A stretch of 64,000 bases of DNA, from positions 62,001 through 126,000 of the forward strand of contig NZ_JAJHVV010000007.1 of NCBI RefSeq assembly GCF_023145695.1. The letters are read 5' to 3'. The DNA is from Vibrio amylolyticus. GTDB lineage: Bacteria > Pseudomonadota > Gammaproteobacteria > Enterobacterales > Vibrionaceae. This document shows positions 18,532 to 28,268 of the stretch, in pieces (the stretch's first letter is position 1; every line of letters starts with the position of its first letter). Below the pieces are notes generated by a model. The model was not told where the DNA came from, made no database searches, and saw nothing but the letters and a program-made list of their open reading frames with translations. The position numbers were made by a program, and so were the translations under genes.

Positions 18532-19539
18532 TTATAGGGTATTGAGTAAGTCCTTGACTGAATTCCTCACCACCAACGTCGGTGATAATTTGAAATTCAC
18601 ATCTCTTTTGTTTTTATTCAGTTTTTGAATAGCGAGCTGCACAGCTTCAATGCTCACCTGTTCAATGGGGAAGTTAATTGTGGTTAGGCCTGGAGTGAGG
18701 TAACGAGCAAAAAGAATATTGTCAAAGCCAATCAAAGAGACTTGCTCTGGTACTAGCCTTCCTGCTTCTTTCAACACTTCAAACGCCCCAAATGCCATGT
18801 GATCATTAGAAGCAAAGACTGCGGTAAATTGACATTCACGCTTCAATAACTTCTTCATGGCACTGACACCTGTTTCCTCAGTAAAGCCCGCCTCAGAAAC
18901 CAACGCTTCGTTATATTGCAAACCCGCTTCTTCCAGTGCGATTCGATATCCTTGCAAACGCCCCCGTGCGTCTGACTTATCGAGTGGCCCTGTAATACAA
19001 GCGATTTGGCGGTGCCCCATTTTTAATAGATGCTGAGTAGCAAGTTTGCCCCCAAGCTCGTTGTCAACATCTATACAGCTAGTTGAAATCTCAGGAATAA
19101 ATCGGTTTATCAATACAACTGGTACACCTTTCTCTTCCAAAGTAATTATATAGTCATCAGTAAGCTGCTGAGCGTGTAATACAATGGCATCTACACGACG
19201 ACTTAATAAAAATTCAACCGACTCTTGCTGTCCTTCTTCAGTGTTTGACCCCGCGGTGATCACGACGTGATACCCAAGGCGACGAAAATTAGCTTCTAAG
19301 TTATGTAAGAGCTCTGAGAAAAAAGGGCCACCTAACTCAGGAACGATAATGCCAATACTTCCTGTTCGGCTTGAAGCAAGAGCTTGAGCAATCGAATTAG
19401 GGCGGTAACCCAAATGTTTGATTGCTTTCTCTACTTTTAACTTTTTGTCATGACTGACTCGGCTAGTGCCATTAATGACTCTAGATACTGTGGCCTGTGA
19501 AACGCCTGCGTATTCAGATACATGCTTAATCGTTGCCAA
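18532..19539 (-). CDS. LacI-family transcriptional regulator 2
   Basis: LacI/GalR-family repressor, 335 residues, first gene of the beta-glucoside operon. The helix-turn-helix TIKHVSEYAGVSQATVSRVI is followed by the hinge SIAQALASSRTGSIGI and a sugar-binding domain with FASNDHMAFGAFEVL and LIGFDNILFARYLTPG. The start codon is TTG, with GAGG five bases upstream; no in-frame ATG gives a better start. Low-efficiency initiation would keep repressor levels down. LacI-like sites with central CG at 19575-19588 and 19799-19812 lie in its own promoter, suggesting autoregulation together with control of the whole operon. Confidence 0.93.
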   Translation of the reverse strand: MATIKHVSEYAGVSQATVSRVINGTSRVSHDKKLKVEKAIKHLGYRPNSIAQALASSRTGSIGIIVPELGGPFFSELLHNLEANFRRLGYHVVITAGSNTEEGQQESVEFLLSRRVDAIVLHAQQLTDDYIITLEEKGVPVVLINRFIPEISTSCIDVDNELGGKLATQHLLKMGHRQIACITGPLDKSDARGRLQGYRIALEEAGLQYNEALVSEAGFTEETGVSAMKKLLKRECQFTAVFASNDHMAFGAFEVLKEAGRLVPEQVSLIGFDNILFARYLTPGLTTINFPIEQVSIEAVQLAIQKLNKNKRDVNFKLSPTLVVRNSVKDLLNTL

Positions 19540-19574
19540 AGAAACCTCGAATTCTCATTTTGAAGTGCGTTACT

Positions 19575-19588
19575 TGAAACCGCTTACA
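19575..19588. promoter_or_regulatory. LacI-type operator candidate in the beta-glucoside operon promoter
   Basis: TGAAACCGCTTACA reads on the other strand as TGTAAGCGGTTTCA, a classical LacI-family palindrome with a central CG. It is 36 bases upstream of the TTG start, a position that would block initiation. Similar sites occur at 19799, 28155 and 46133. Confidence 0.6.
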
Positions 19589-19620
19589 GGTTGAGTATTG
19601 AGGATTTTAGGGGGTAATTA

Positions 19621-19636
19621 CGTGATTTTAATCACA
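19621..19636. promoter_or_regulatory. CRP-type site upstream of the beta-glucoside operon
   Basis: CGTGATTTTAATCACA has the GTGA-N6-TCAC symmetry of a cAMP-CRP site (consensus TGTGA-N6-TCACA) with one mismatch in the outer arm. It lies 82 bases upstream of the lacI 2 start, which is compatible with activation. Confidence 0.6.
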
Positions 19637-19684
19637 CTAGACTCTGCGCCAAAATGGCAATTTAGTAAATATAGAGAGTTATTG

Positions 19685-19718
19685 CAGTTTCATTTCACGC
19701 CATGAAACTGTTTCATGG
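19685..19718. promoter_or_regulatory. Cluster of ATGAAAC/GTTTCAT elements with a perfect 19-bp palindrome
   Basis: CCATGAAACTGTTTCATGG (19700-19718) is a perfect palindrome around a central T. CAGTTTCAT at 19685-19693 adds a third half-site that is the inverse of ATGAAACTG at 19702-19710. The same half-site recurs around the porin promoter and upstream of the large GH94-like gene. The binding protein is not known. Confidence 0.5.
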
Positions 19719-19798
19719 AAGCGAGATTTTACTCATTGATGATTCAGATTTTAATCTGGACTTATATTAGTGACAAATGAATCACTTAACAGAAAATC

Positions 19799-19812
19799 TT
19801 AAACCGGTTACT
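19799..19812. promoter_or_regulatory. Second LacI-type operator candidate
   Basis: TTAAACCGGTTACT contains the perfect palindrome AACCGGTT (19802-19809). It is 224 bases from the first site, measured start to start, so a looping repressor could bridge the two, or it may serve the plus-strand gene at 19996. Confidence 0.45.
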
Positions 19813-19995
19813 CGAATAAAATAGCGTCATTATTCCAATTATCCACTATAGATATAATTAACACTACCATGTAGTTCAAACACGACTAAGATTACATTCT
19901 AACGATAACTATCAGATTTCCATGCCAGAATTACTAGCAAGCGCCAATTGTGCACTACACTAATTAAACCTCTACAACCTGTTGAGTATTAGTCA

Positions 19996-21138
19996 ATGAG
20001 CAACACCGTTTTGTTGGTTGACGATGAAGTCAATATTTTGAACTCATTTCGTCGAACACTGCGCAATCAAATAGATATTGAGCTAGCTAACTCTGGGCAA
20101 GAGGCTCTTGAGCTCGTCGCGAAAAATAAATACGCGGTTATTGTTACCGATATGCAGATGCCTGAGATGAATGGCCTAGAACTGCTAGAAGCGATAAAAA
20201 TCATCTCGCCTGATACGGTGAGAATGATGTTCACCGGAAATGCCGATCAGAAAACAGCGGTGGATGCCGTCAATAAAGGCGACGTATTTCGTTTCATTAG
20301 TAAACCTTGTACCCCCCCGGAGCTTCTCACCTTTATTCAATCAGCACTTCGCCAGTACGATCTGATCGTCTCGGAAAGAGTATTGCTCAACCAGACCCTA
20401 GCAGGAACAATTAGCGTCTTAAATGAAGTGCTCTCTCTAGCAAGTCCTCAGTTAAATGAACACAACGCTCGAATTCAATTTCACATGTTCCAACTTAGAA
20501 AAGCGCTTAAATTGAAGAAGCACTGGAGTTTTCAACCCATGGTGCAACTCTCGCAGCTTGGATACATTACTTTCCCCCAACAAACACTCCAAAATATCTC
20601 CCGAGGGAATACGCTGTCTGAAGAAGATCAGCAACTTTATGAACAGCACCCACGGCTATCCTACGATTTACTAAGAAAAATACCGCGAATGGAATCGATC
20701 GCAAAAGCGATTTTGTATCAGGATAAAGCTTTCAATGGTGAAGGCCCTCCCTATGATGAAATGCAAGGGAAAGCACTACCATTAGGCTCTAGAATGCTAA
20801 AGGTTGTTTGTGATTACGTTAGGTTAGAAAAAGAAGGAGCAACGCCTGATCAAGCGACTGAAACATTAGAGCAACGATCTGAACAATACGATGTTGAAAT
20901 CCTAGAGGCATTCAAAACAACCCTATCACTTGCTCCGCCCAAAATGTTCGTAGACCTAACCAAACTTTCAACCAATATGATTCTCAAACAAGAAATATGG
21001 ACAGACAGAGAACAATTGGTCGCAGGAAAAGGGCAAAGAGTCACTGAGCCTCTTTTAAGAATCATTCAACACTGCCTCCAGAACAATGCAATTTCTGGGC
21101 AAGTTGAAATATCTCTAGCGGAAGAGGAAGACACCTAG
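19996..21138 (+). CDS. Response regulator with degenerate HD/HD-GYP-like output domain
   Basis: A 380-residue cytoplasmic signalling protein. Residues 1-120 form a receiver domain with acidic Asp9 and Asp10, phosphoacceptor Asp52 (VTDMQMPEMNG) and a conserved Lys in ISKPC. The rest resembles the HD-GYP fold of cyclic-di-GMP phosphodiesterases (QHPRLSYDLLRKIP, DKAFNGEGPPYDEMQGKALPL), but the signature metal-binding residues are changed: the HD pair reads as Gln-Leu, HHE as YQD, and GYP as GPP. It may therefore bind a partner or nucleotide without hydrolysing it. It is followed by an MHYT sensor kinase and a REC-HDOD protein, which probably form one pathway. Confidence 0.8.
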   Translation: MSNTVLLVDDEVNILNSFRRTLRNQIDIELANSGQEALELVAKNKYAVIVTDMQMPEMNGLELLEAIKIISPDTVRMMFTGNADQKTAVDAVNKGDVFRFISKPCTPPELLTFIQSALRQYDLIVSERVLLNQTLAGTISVLNEVLSLASPQLNEHNARIQFHMFQLRKALKLKKHWSFQPMVQLSQLGYITFPQQTLQNISRGNTLSEEDQQLYEQHPRLSYDLLRKIPRMESIAKAILYQDKAFNGEGPPYDEMQGKALPLGSRMLKVVCDYVRLEKEGATPDQATETLEQRSEQYDVEILEAFKTTLSLAPPKMFVDLTKLSTNMILKQEIWTDREQLVAGKGQRVTEPLLRIIQHCLQNNAISGQVEISLAEEEDT

Positions 21139-21276
21139 CGCAAATTAAACGGCTGAAAACGATAGGTTCAGAACAACCAGAAAAGAACAATAGATAGTAA
21201 TTATCAATTAATAATTATCAGTGAAGCACTCACTCTCGAAGTGCATTGTGATGACAACGCATAAGGGCTTAAAACA

Positions 21277-23305
21277 ATGATCGATTTTTGGCGATTTCAT
21301 GCCGTTAACGAGCAAAACTACACACTACTTCATGGTGAATACAATCTTTACTTAGTCACTCTATCGGTATTTATTTCCTCTCTATCGGCCTACTCCTGTC
21401 TCGTGATTGTCGATCGAATTTGGCACTCTAACGCCTTGAAGACCATTAAACTTTGGAAGCTGTTCGGTAGCATCGTTTTCGGCGCAGGGTGTTGGGCAAT
21501 GCACTTCACAGGAATGCTCGCCTTCGATATCCGTCATGATATGTCATACGACACCGCTATCACCCTATTCTCACTGTTGCCTCCGATGGTCGGTGCTTTT
21601 TTTGCATTTCAAGTTCTTTACAAGCAAAGATTTACGATCTTAGATATCCAGGTTGGGGGGCTATGTCTTGCGCTTGGTATAGGCAATATGCACTATCTTG
21701 GGATGGAAGCGATGAAGATGGATATCGTGCTCACCTATGATTTTTCTTGGTTCCTAGCGTCAATAGCCATCGCTCACCTTTTCGCCTGCATCGCTATCTA
21801 CTTAATCAAACTCCAACGAAGATTCACTAACATTAGTATCAATAAAAAGGGTCATGATTGCTGCCGTTATGGGGCTCTCTGTTGCAGCTATGCATTATAC
21901 CGCAATGCAAGCGGCGAGCTTTTATAGCTTGGGGGCAGGTATGGGTGAGGGCCATCAATCTTCTAGCACCCACATTATTGCCATTATTGTTGCTGCATTT
22001 GTCCTACTTATTATGTCTGCAACCATACTATGTTCAATTGTAGATGCACGATTACAATCCGCCGAGTTGTCGGTACAAGCCCGTATCACTCGAGAACAAG
22101 ACATCGTCAATAATCTTGCCGATGGCCTCATTATCTTTGATGAGAAAGGGTTAGTTGAAAGCTTAAATTACAAGAGCTGGGAAATGTTTGAATCGCAGCA
22201 TTCCGATAATAATAAGTTCAATATTCAGCAACTCATGCCCTCTTTTGATCTATCGAAATTAAACGAATATCTCACGGCCTCCACTTCCAACCGAAATGCG
22301 ATATCCATTGATGCTCAGACTGAAGGTGGAAAGATATTTCCAGTCGAGATCAGCATTTCCCCGATGTCGACGTTGAGTGGCGATAACCGACTATACAATT
22401 GCATTGTCCGTGACATTTCTAAGCGTATTGAGTTAGAAAGCCAGTTAAGACAAGCACAAAAGCTTGAGTCTATCGGTCACCTCACCGCAGGGATAGCACA
22501 TGAAATCAACACGCCCACCCAATATGTTTCGGATAATACTGCATTTTTAAAAGATGCTTTCCAAAACTGCTTCGCCAGCCTTTCTGAGATAAAAGAACTA
22601 ACCAAGTCTTACAACCAATCCTCTAACTTAGGCAATAAACTGGATTTTGAAGAAATATGGAGTAAGCATGACTTAGAGTTTATGTCTCAAGAGGTTCCAC
22701 TGGCTATTGGTCAATCTCTTGAAGGGCTACAACGTATCAGCCATATTGTTGGTGCCATGAAGTCATTCTCACACTCTAATCATGACGAAAAGCTCATGGT
22801 CGATATCAATGAAGCGATTGAGTCAACCATCACCGTTGCTCGAGGAGAATGGCGCTACGTTGCTGCGGTTGAAACCAACTTTTCAAATGACCTACCCGCT
22901 ATTTCTTGTTACCGAGACCCATTTAATCAAGTCATACTTAACATCATCATCAATGCGGCTCATGCCATTAAAGATAAACATGGTGACGCCGGACAAGGTT
23001 TGATAAAAATATCAACGCGAGCTGAAGAACCTTGGCTAATAATTGAAATTGAAGACAATGGAAGCGGCATGCCTAAAGAGGTATCAGAACGTATCTTTGA
23101 TCCTTTCTTTACCACTAAGGAAGTCGGTAAAGGGACAGGGCAAGGACTCAGCATTGCTTACTCTGTCGTTGTAGAGCAGCATAACGGTTTCATTGAAGTA
23201 GACAGTCAACATAATGAAGGCACAACATTTACGATTAAGTTACCGTTATCAAATCTAAGTTCAGCGGAGCAACAAGGAGATCATAGTGAACATTCTGTTG
23301 GTTGA
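21277..23305 (+). pseudogene. MHYT-PAS sensor histidine kinase, interrupted by a one-base frameshift
   Basis: Membrane sensor kinase split into two overlapping reading frames, 21277-21927 and 21854-23305. The first holds an MHYT sensor with two signatures (CWAMHFTGM and GNMHYLGM). The second begins in mid-domain with the expected third signature AAMHYTAM, then a last helix, a PAS-like domain, the phosphoacceptor helix GHLTAGIAHEINTPTQY and a HATPase domain with EDNGSGMP and GTGQGLSIAY. Removing one base from the A5-G3 run at 21844-21851 would join them into one protein of about 676 residues. This is either a real mutation, a sequencing error in a homopolymer, or less likely programmed frameshifting. 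AAGG before the ATG at 21277 supports that start. The end overlaps the REC-HDOD start. Confidence 0.8.
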
Positions 23306-24413
23306 TGATGAACCATTAGTTTTAAATGGGTTAAAGCGAGCATTATATGGAACGGGTTGGACAATATTTACCGATACCAGCGGGCAAGCAGCCTTACAAA
23401 CCCTCAAGAAGGAACCTATCGACCTCATTATTTCAGATATGCTGATGCCAGGAATGAATGGCGCCGAACTTCTTAAAATAGTCAGTGAAAAACACCCTTC
23501 CGTCATCCGTGCGTCTTTGTCTGGGTATTCGGATCCCGATATCACGATTAAAGGTGGATTCTTCGCTCACCTTGCATTCATGAAACCGTGTGAGCCCGAG
23601 GCCATTAAAGACGAAGTAAACCGTATCGCCAATATCTTATCTTTGTTTCCAGATCGCGTTATTCAAAGTGCCATTGGCAGCATTACCTCTCTTCCTATTC
23701 CACCTAAGCTTTTTTTCCAGGTGAAGAGTAAATTGGCAGACGACACAACGTCAATGGAAGAGATCGCTAAGCTCATCAGCCAAGACCCAGCTATGTGTGC
23801 AAAAATAATACACACCTCAAACAATGCCATTTTCCGTGGACGAACCCAAATTGACAGCATTACTTCAGCCATCACCAGATTAGGTGGGCAAGTCATTACT
23901 AGCATTATCGGCATGTTAGAGGTTTACTCCGTTTCAACAGATAAACCAAATCAATCCCTAGAAGAGCTTCAATCACAGAGCTTAAGAGTCGCCATTTTGG
24001 CCTCTTCTTTTGTCAGGCGAGAAGATCGGGACCAAACCTTTCTTATCGGTATTCTTCATCGTATTGGTGAATATGTTCGAATGATGATTGTTAATGACTT
24101 AATGACAGCCTATACGAGCACAAATAAAGAAGAAGACAACAAAGTTCATCTGGAGCAATATTTATTCAATACTAAGTCCGAACAGCTTGGTGGGTATTTA
24201 TTGCACTTTTGGGGATTTCCCATTCCTATCATTGAATGTATTTTAATTTGTAACGCTCCAGAAAAGCTCAAGGGGCAAACATTCGGCCCAACATGTGCGG
24301 TTTATATCGCAAGCTGCTTAGTTAAAAATCAGCCGATTGATGAGTCACTTATCCAGCACTTCAATCTTGAAGAGAAATTGGAATCGTGGAAAGAGCCGTT
24401 CTGCTTACAATAG
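23286..24413 (+). CDS. Response regulator with HDOD output domain
   Basis: A 375-residue cytoplasmic signalling protein. The receiver domain (about residues 1-120) has Asp7/Asp8, phosphoacceptor Asp51 (ISDMLMPGMNG) and a conserved Lys in FMKPC. An HDOD domain follows, with SLPIPPKLFFQVKSKL, ISQDPAMCAKIIHTSNNA and ITSAITRLGGQ typical of the family. HDOD domains usually act as non-catalytic signalling or scaffold modules. The start is a GTG that overlaps the end of the MHYT kinase gene by 20 bases, so the two are translationally coupled and probably partners. A strong terminator lies downstream. Confidence 0.88.
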   Translation: MNILLVDDEPLVLNGLKRALYGTGWTIFTDTSGQAALQTLKKEPIDLIISDMLMPGMNGAELLKIVSEKHPSVIRASLSGYSDPDITIKGGFFAHLAFMKPCEPEAIKDEVNRIANILSLFPDRVIQSAIGSITSLPIPPKLFFQVKSKLADDTTSMEEIAKLISQDPAMCAKIIHTSNNAIFRGRTQIDSITSAITRLGGQVITSIIGMLEVYSVSTDKPNQSLEELQSQSLRVAILASSFVRREDRDQTFLIGILHRIGEYVRMMIVNDLMTAYTSTNKEEDNKVHLEQYLFNTKSEQLGGYLLHFWGFPIPIIECILICNAPEKLKGQTFGPTCAVYIASCLVKNQPIDESLIQHFNLEEKLESWKEPFCLQ

Positions 24414-24425
24414 GTACGTAACCTG

Positions 24426-24456
24426 AAAAAGGGAAGCCGATGCTTCCCTTTTTAGT
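24426..24456. terminator. Bidirectional terminator between REC-HDOD and chemoreceptor genes
   Basis: AAAAAGGGAAGC (24426-24437) and GCTTCCCTTTTT (24442-24453) make a 12-bp stem with a 4-base loop and an A/T-flanked structure usable from both sides. It lies between convergent genes. Confidence 0.85.
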
Positions 24457-24476
24457 TTTACAATTTAATCGAACTA

Positions 24477-26522
24477 CTATCCGGCTTTAAACTGTTCACT
24501 ATCGACATCAAAATCAACATCCTCCTCTTCATACAACTTGAAGGTTGAAGTCAGTTCAGACTGGGTTTCTGCCATTTTTTCAAGCTGTTCTCCGTGCATG
24601 GCAAGTTGCTTTGAACGTTCGGTATTTTGCTCTGCTAAACTATGAATTTGGCTGACGTTCTGAGCGACCTCTTGCGCCACCGATTGGTGCTCTGTGGTTG
24701 CAGAAGCAATCTGGTGACTGCGATCTTCAACTTGGTTAAGAAGCTGGTGAACGTTTTGTAGTGAGCTATTGACTCCATCGGCCTGTGAAATACAGCTCGC
24801 CATATAGTCCACGCACTCATTGATCTGCGAGACCGCTAGGTTCGAACTTTCTTGTAGCTGATCGATCTTCTGTTTTATTTCTTGGGTAGACTGGCTTGTT
24901 TTACCTGCCAACATTCTGACTTCATCCGCAACCACAGAGAACCCTCTGCCCTGCTCCCCTGCCCGCGCCGCTTCAATGGCCGCATTCAACGCCAGTAAGT
25001 TGGTTTGATCTGAAATACCGGTAATCACATCAAGGATAGTTTCAATACTGCTACTCTCTTGCTCTACCTGATGGATCGTTTGAGTCGATGCGGTGAGCTT
25101 CTCTGAGAGCTGATTAATAATAGCCACATTATCACCCATTAATGCCTGACCTGAGGTTGAATTACTCACGGCATCGGTCACTAACGAGAGAGTAGAATTC
25201 GCGGATTGAGCAATCTCTGCCACGGATGATTCAATTTGCTCTAGCGCTGTTGCCACTTGAATGGTTTGCGCCGTTTGTTCATCAATCGCCACATTAAGGT
25301 CCCCACTGGTGCTTTGGTTCTCAAGAGACGCTTCATTGAGTTGTTCTGACGACGTTTTTATCTGGGTAATCATCTCTGACAGGTGATCAATAACCAGATT
25401 GACTTTCGTTGCCAGCAACCCGAATTCATTATCACCTTTGTATTCAACACGTGCCGATAAGTCTTTCTCTGCAACACGATCTAGGGCTAAATTCACGAGC
25501 TTGGCGGGCCTTCTGATCATATTGGCAATGTTAATCCCAATGAAAATAGCCAGCACAACTGATATCGCTGAGATGATAAACAGAGTAATCAGTGTTTGAT
25601 GGGACTGCTCCGTTGATTCTACATACATCTCATGTCCGACACTGGCTGCATAACTGGAGAGGACGTCAATGTGTTCAAGCTCGACATCTATCAAAGATTC
25701 CAACGCAATGCGCTGTTCGTTGAGCTCTTCATTTATCCGAGCGGCTTCAACATGCAAAGTGACTGCCCCTTTATTTGTGAAGACTTGCTGCTCAAACAGT
25801 TTCAGGGGTTGGTTCAAACGAGAATAGATAGGTTGTGAGAGCGCTTTCAAATCGGTTAATGCTGTATCAAAACGTTCTTTTCGGCCATTAAAAGAGCGCT
25901 CTACAGAGCGAAGCTCAACCATATCTTGCAGAGAAAAGACTTCATTAACATCACCAACGAGCAAGCTCACTTGTGACAAGACCGCTTCAATGGCCACTTG
26001 CTCATTTGGCTGTGCGCTTGCCAGGGCTTTAACAAGGCTGCTGCTCAGTTGACCGGCTAATTGTTGAAACTGAGTTTGGCTATAAAGATCTTGGTCTTTG
26101 GTGTCGAGGTATTTGATATTGGTTTCTAGTAGTGCGGTAAGGGCCTCAAGCACTTGGTTGCTTGTTTGCTTAATATCTTCGACAGCCGTTGAAATATCAC
26201 GGTTACTGCGCGCTAATTCATCAAACCACGCCAACCTTTGCTGATACTGTTCAATATTCGCTTCTATATCCATTCTAAGCGGGTCAAGCTCATCGATATA
26301 CATTGCTGAAAGATAAGGGGAAACACTGCGATTGATATTGAGAAATGAAATCGTTAACTCTGCTGAGCGAACCATCATTGGGGTGGATTGCTGAGTAATT
26401 GATTCGATTCTGGAGGTTACTTCTTGGTTGCCTTGAATAGAAAACCAAGCGGAGCCGAGCATTATGGCGATTAATAGAAAAAAACCTAGATAAACCCGGG
26501 ACACAAGTGATGTTAACTGCAT
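24477..26522 (-). CDS. Methyl-accepting chemotaxis protein
   Basis: Membrane chemoreceptor, 681 residues from the chosen start. An N-terminal helix ([18 protein letters not shown]) and a second helix near residues 310-335 flank a long, helical, probably four-helix-bundle periplasmic sensor. A HAMP domain and a long signalling coiled coil follow, with the hairpin tip [21 protein letters not shown] chose the ATG at 26522 because AGGTG lies five bases upstream; the alternative ATG at 26537 has no ribosome binding site. It sits between a signalling operon and a sugar porin, so sensing of the same sugars is plausible but unproven. Confidence 0.92.
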   Translation of the reverse strand: MQLTSLVSRVYLGFFLLIAIMLGSAWFSIQGNQEVTSRIESITQQSTPMMVRSAELTISFLNINRSVSPYLSAMYIDELDPLRMDIEANIEQYQQRLAWFDELARSNRDISTAVEDIKQTSNQVLEALTALLETNIKYLDTKDQDLYSQTQFQQLAGQLSSSLVKALASAQPNEQVAIEAVLSQVSLLVGDVNEVFSLQDMVELRSVERSFNGRKERFDTALTDLKALSQPIYSRLNQPLKLFEQQVFTNKGAVTLHVEAARINEELNEQRIALESLIDVELEHIDVLSSYAASVGHEMYVESTEQSHQTLITLFIISAISVVLAIFIGINIANMIRRPAKLVNLALDRVAEKDLSARVEYKGDNEFGLLATKVNLVIDHLSEMITQIKTSSEQLNEASLENQSTSGDLNVAIDEQTAQTIQVATALEQIESSVAEIAQSANSTLSLVTDAVSNSTSGQALMGDNVAIINQLSEKLTASTQTIHQVEQESSSIETILDVITGISDQTNLLALNAAIEAARAGEQGRGFSVVADEVRMLAGKTSQSTQEIKQKIDQLQESSNLAVSQINECVDYMASCISQADGVNSSLQNVHQLLNQVEDRSHQIASATTEHQSVAQEVAQNVSQIHSLAEQNTERSKQLAMHGEQLEKMAETQSELTSTFKLYEEEDVDFDVDSEQFKAG

Positions 26523-26544
26523 AGAAACACCTGTCATTTTAAAT

Positions 26545-26574
26545 TTAGAAAAAAAACGGGCACTTAAGTGCCCG
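26545..26574 (-). terminator. Terminator of the porin gene
   Basis: CGGGCACTTAAGTGCCCG (26557-26574) is a perfect palindrome followed on the minus strand by a run of Ts (plus-strand As from 26556 downward). It is a classical rho-independent terminator for the porin transcript. Confidence 0.85.
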
Positions 26575-26670
26575 GGGGAATGGAGTTAATCAAACGATTA
26601 ATAGTGGTCCCAATGTCTGCCTTCAGGACCAAATTATGGACAGTAAAATTACTTTACTAATAACATTTAA

Positions 26671-26700
26671 GTTACTAGGTTCAATCAAGAACCTAGTAAC
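26671..26700 (-). terminator. First hairpin downstream of the porin stop
   Basis: GTTACTAGGTTC (26671-26682) and GAACCTAGTAAC (26689-26700) form a perfect 12-bp stem with a 6-base loop just after the porin stop. It lacks a tight T-run, so it may protect the 3' end, with the terminator at 26545-26574 acting further on. Confidence 0.6.
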
Positions 26701-26711
26701 CTAGTAGTGGA

Positions 26712-27962
26712 TTACCACCACGCTTCAAACATTGCGCCTAGTGTAAGAGTGTCTACATTTGTAGTTGGAACGTTTGTACCTTTAGATTCTACGTCACCCA
26801 CTGTTGCGTAGAAACGAAGCATTGGACGGCTCCAAGGTAGACCACCCATAGAGATGTTTTGCGATAGCGTGACTTTCCAAGCTTGGTCTTCACCATCATC
26901 AGCGTAATCAACCATGCCTACGCCAGCTTCTAACCATGTAGAGTGTGTGTCATCCCAGTTGTACATTGGGCGAACAATTGCAGAGTATTCTGATGCTTCA
27001 GTAGCATCTTTACCTGAAATATCTTTATATGACGCTAAGTAATCAATAAATACTTTATCACTCGGGTTAACACCACCTTCTAAACTTACGTAAACAACTT
27101 GTTTATCACCCGCAAGTTCAAATACTGAGTTGTCAGCACCATCACCGTACTTCATAACAAGCTTGTTCGAAGAACCTAGACCAAGAGTTGCACCAAGTAG
27201 GAATGCTGTTTCGCTAGAGTCTACTTTCTCAGAAGTGAAACCATAGTTTGCATACAAGTCTAGATTACCGATACCCGCATCAATGCTGTGAAGCTTAGAC
27301 GTAATCGCGTAGTTACCATTTTCATCATCGTATTCGCCATTTACTTGGCCAACAAAACCTAGGTCAAATTTAGCGCCACCGAAATCAAAGTTTTGGAAAC
27401 CACCACCTTGACCATCGTGAGACATCCAGAAGTAATCATTCAAGCCTTGTTGCGGGCGTTGGTGGAAGTCACGACCAGCCCATACATAGAGATCTGGTTG
27501 GCTTTCAAAGATGTTACTCGCACCTGCATAGAATTTTTTAAGTGCTAAACCGTTACCCCAACCTTCACCAGACCAGTGATCAAGCATCACAGCGACGTTC
27601 CACTTCTGACCGCTTTCTGTTTCAAATACTTTACCTAGTTGAAACTCACCACCGTTCATTTCATTACCAAGACGACCAACAGCAGCGCCTGTGCTACCTA
27701 CACTTACGTATTTTGAGTCACCTTCTTGATATGCAGCGCCGTAACGAGCGTAACCAGAGAAAACAATACCTAATGGCGCAGGTGTTTCTGACGTTAACGC
27801 CGATTGCTGTTGGTCATCTACGTAGTCCAGAGTCACGACCTTAGCTTCTAGTTCTTGGATACGTTGCTCTAGTGAAGCTACGTCATCGGCTGCAAAAGAA
27901 GAGGCGGAAGCAAGTGTGGCTGCCACTGCGATACTTACTGGCAAAAGCTTGAAGTTTTTCAT
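26712..27962 (-). CDS. LamB-type carbohydrate porin
   Basis: Outer-membrane sugar channel, 416 residues. The signal peptide ends at SSFA before ADDV. A short coiled-coil segment (VASLEQRIQELEAKVVTLD) follows, as in ScrY/BglH-type porins. The barrel then starts with LGIVFSGYARYGAAYQ and ends with the aromatic C terminus FEAWW needed for outer-membrane assembly. WGNGLALKKFYAG, YVWAGRDFHQR and NDYFWMSHDGQGGG are typical of the LamB family. AGGGAAATATA before the ATG supports the start. The promoter region carries a LacI-like site and several ATGAAAC elements shared with the beta-glucoside operon, so it probably feeds that pathway. Confidence 0.9.
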   Translation of the reverse strand: MKNFKLLPVSIAVAATLASASSFAADDVASLEQRIQELEAKVVTLDYVDDQQQSALTSETPAPLGIVFSGYARYGAAYQEGDSKYVSVGSTGAAVGRLGNEMNGGEFQLGKVFETESGQKWNVAVMLDHWSGEGWGNGLALKKFYAGASNIFESQPDLYVWAGRDFHQRPQQGLNDYFWMSHDGQGGGFQNFDFGGAKFDLGFVGQVNGEYDDENGNYAITSKLHSIDAGIGNLDLYANYGFTSEKVDSSETAFLLGATLGLGSSNKLVMKYGDGADNSVFELAGDKQVVYVSLEGGVNPSDKVFIDYLASYKDISGKDATEASEYSAIVRPMYNWDDTHSTWLEAGVGMVDYADDGEDQAWKVTLSQNISMGGLPWSRPMLRFYATVGDVESKGTNVPTTNVDTLTLGAMFEAWW

Positions 27963-28154
27963 TATATTTCCCTATTATTCTTTAGATTTGTTTTGGTACA
28001 GGGGAATATTAATTAATGAAACAATTGAAAAGAGCGTTATGGTTCACATCGGTAATAGCATGAATGTGTCATGAAACAACAGGAAACAACAACCAAGAAC
28101 GGGAGGTCAATTAGGTCAATGGGTTAGCTCAAACTACCGACTCCATAATTAACT

Positions 28155-28168
28155 TGAAATCGGTTTCA
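28155..28168. promoter_or_regulatory. LacI-type operator candidate upstream of the porin
   Basis: TGAAATCGGTTTCA is a palindrome with a central CG and one mismatched pair. It closely resembles the known AscG operator type TGAAACCGGTTTCA. It lies 193 bases upstream of the porin start. Confidence 0.55.
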
Positions 28169-28236
28169 TTTCATGAGATTTGACGGGATCTATCACGGAA
28201 AGTGCATAGTAATTAATAATAACTTAACCACCAAGA

Positions 28237-28268
28237 ATGAAACATTTCATAGTTATGAAATGTTTCAT
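28237..28268. repeat. 14-bp inverted repeat built from ATGAAAC/GTTTCAT units
   Basis: ATGAAACATTTCAT (28237-28250) and ATGAAATGTTTCAT (28255-28268) are exact reverse complements separated by four bases. Each arm is itself nearly palindromic, so up to four half-sites are stacked. It looks like a cooperative binding site for a regulator. Confidence 0.6.

Larger units (their letters stand above)
19540..19995. other. Divergent regulatory region, lacI 2 operon and REC-HD gene
   Basis: 456 bases without a gene. It holds the LacI-type sites (19575 and 19799), the CRP-type site (19621) and the 19-bp palindrome cluster (19685-19718). The sites are all placed to serve the minus-strand operon; the plus-strand REC-HD gene may share them. 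Confidence 0.6.

Noticed and set aside
28049..28064. Possible CRP site near TTCACA upstream of the porin
   Set aside because: The matching TGTGA half is absent at the required spacing.
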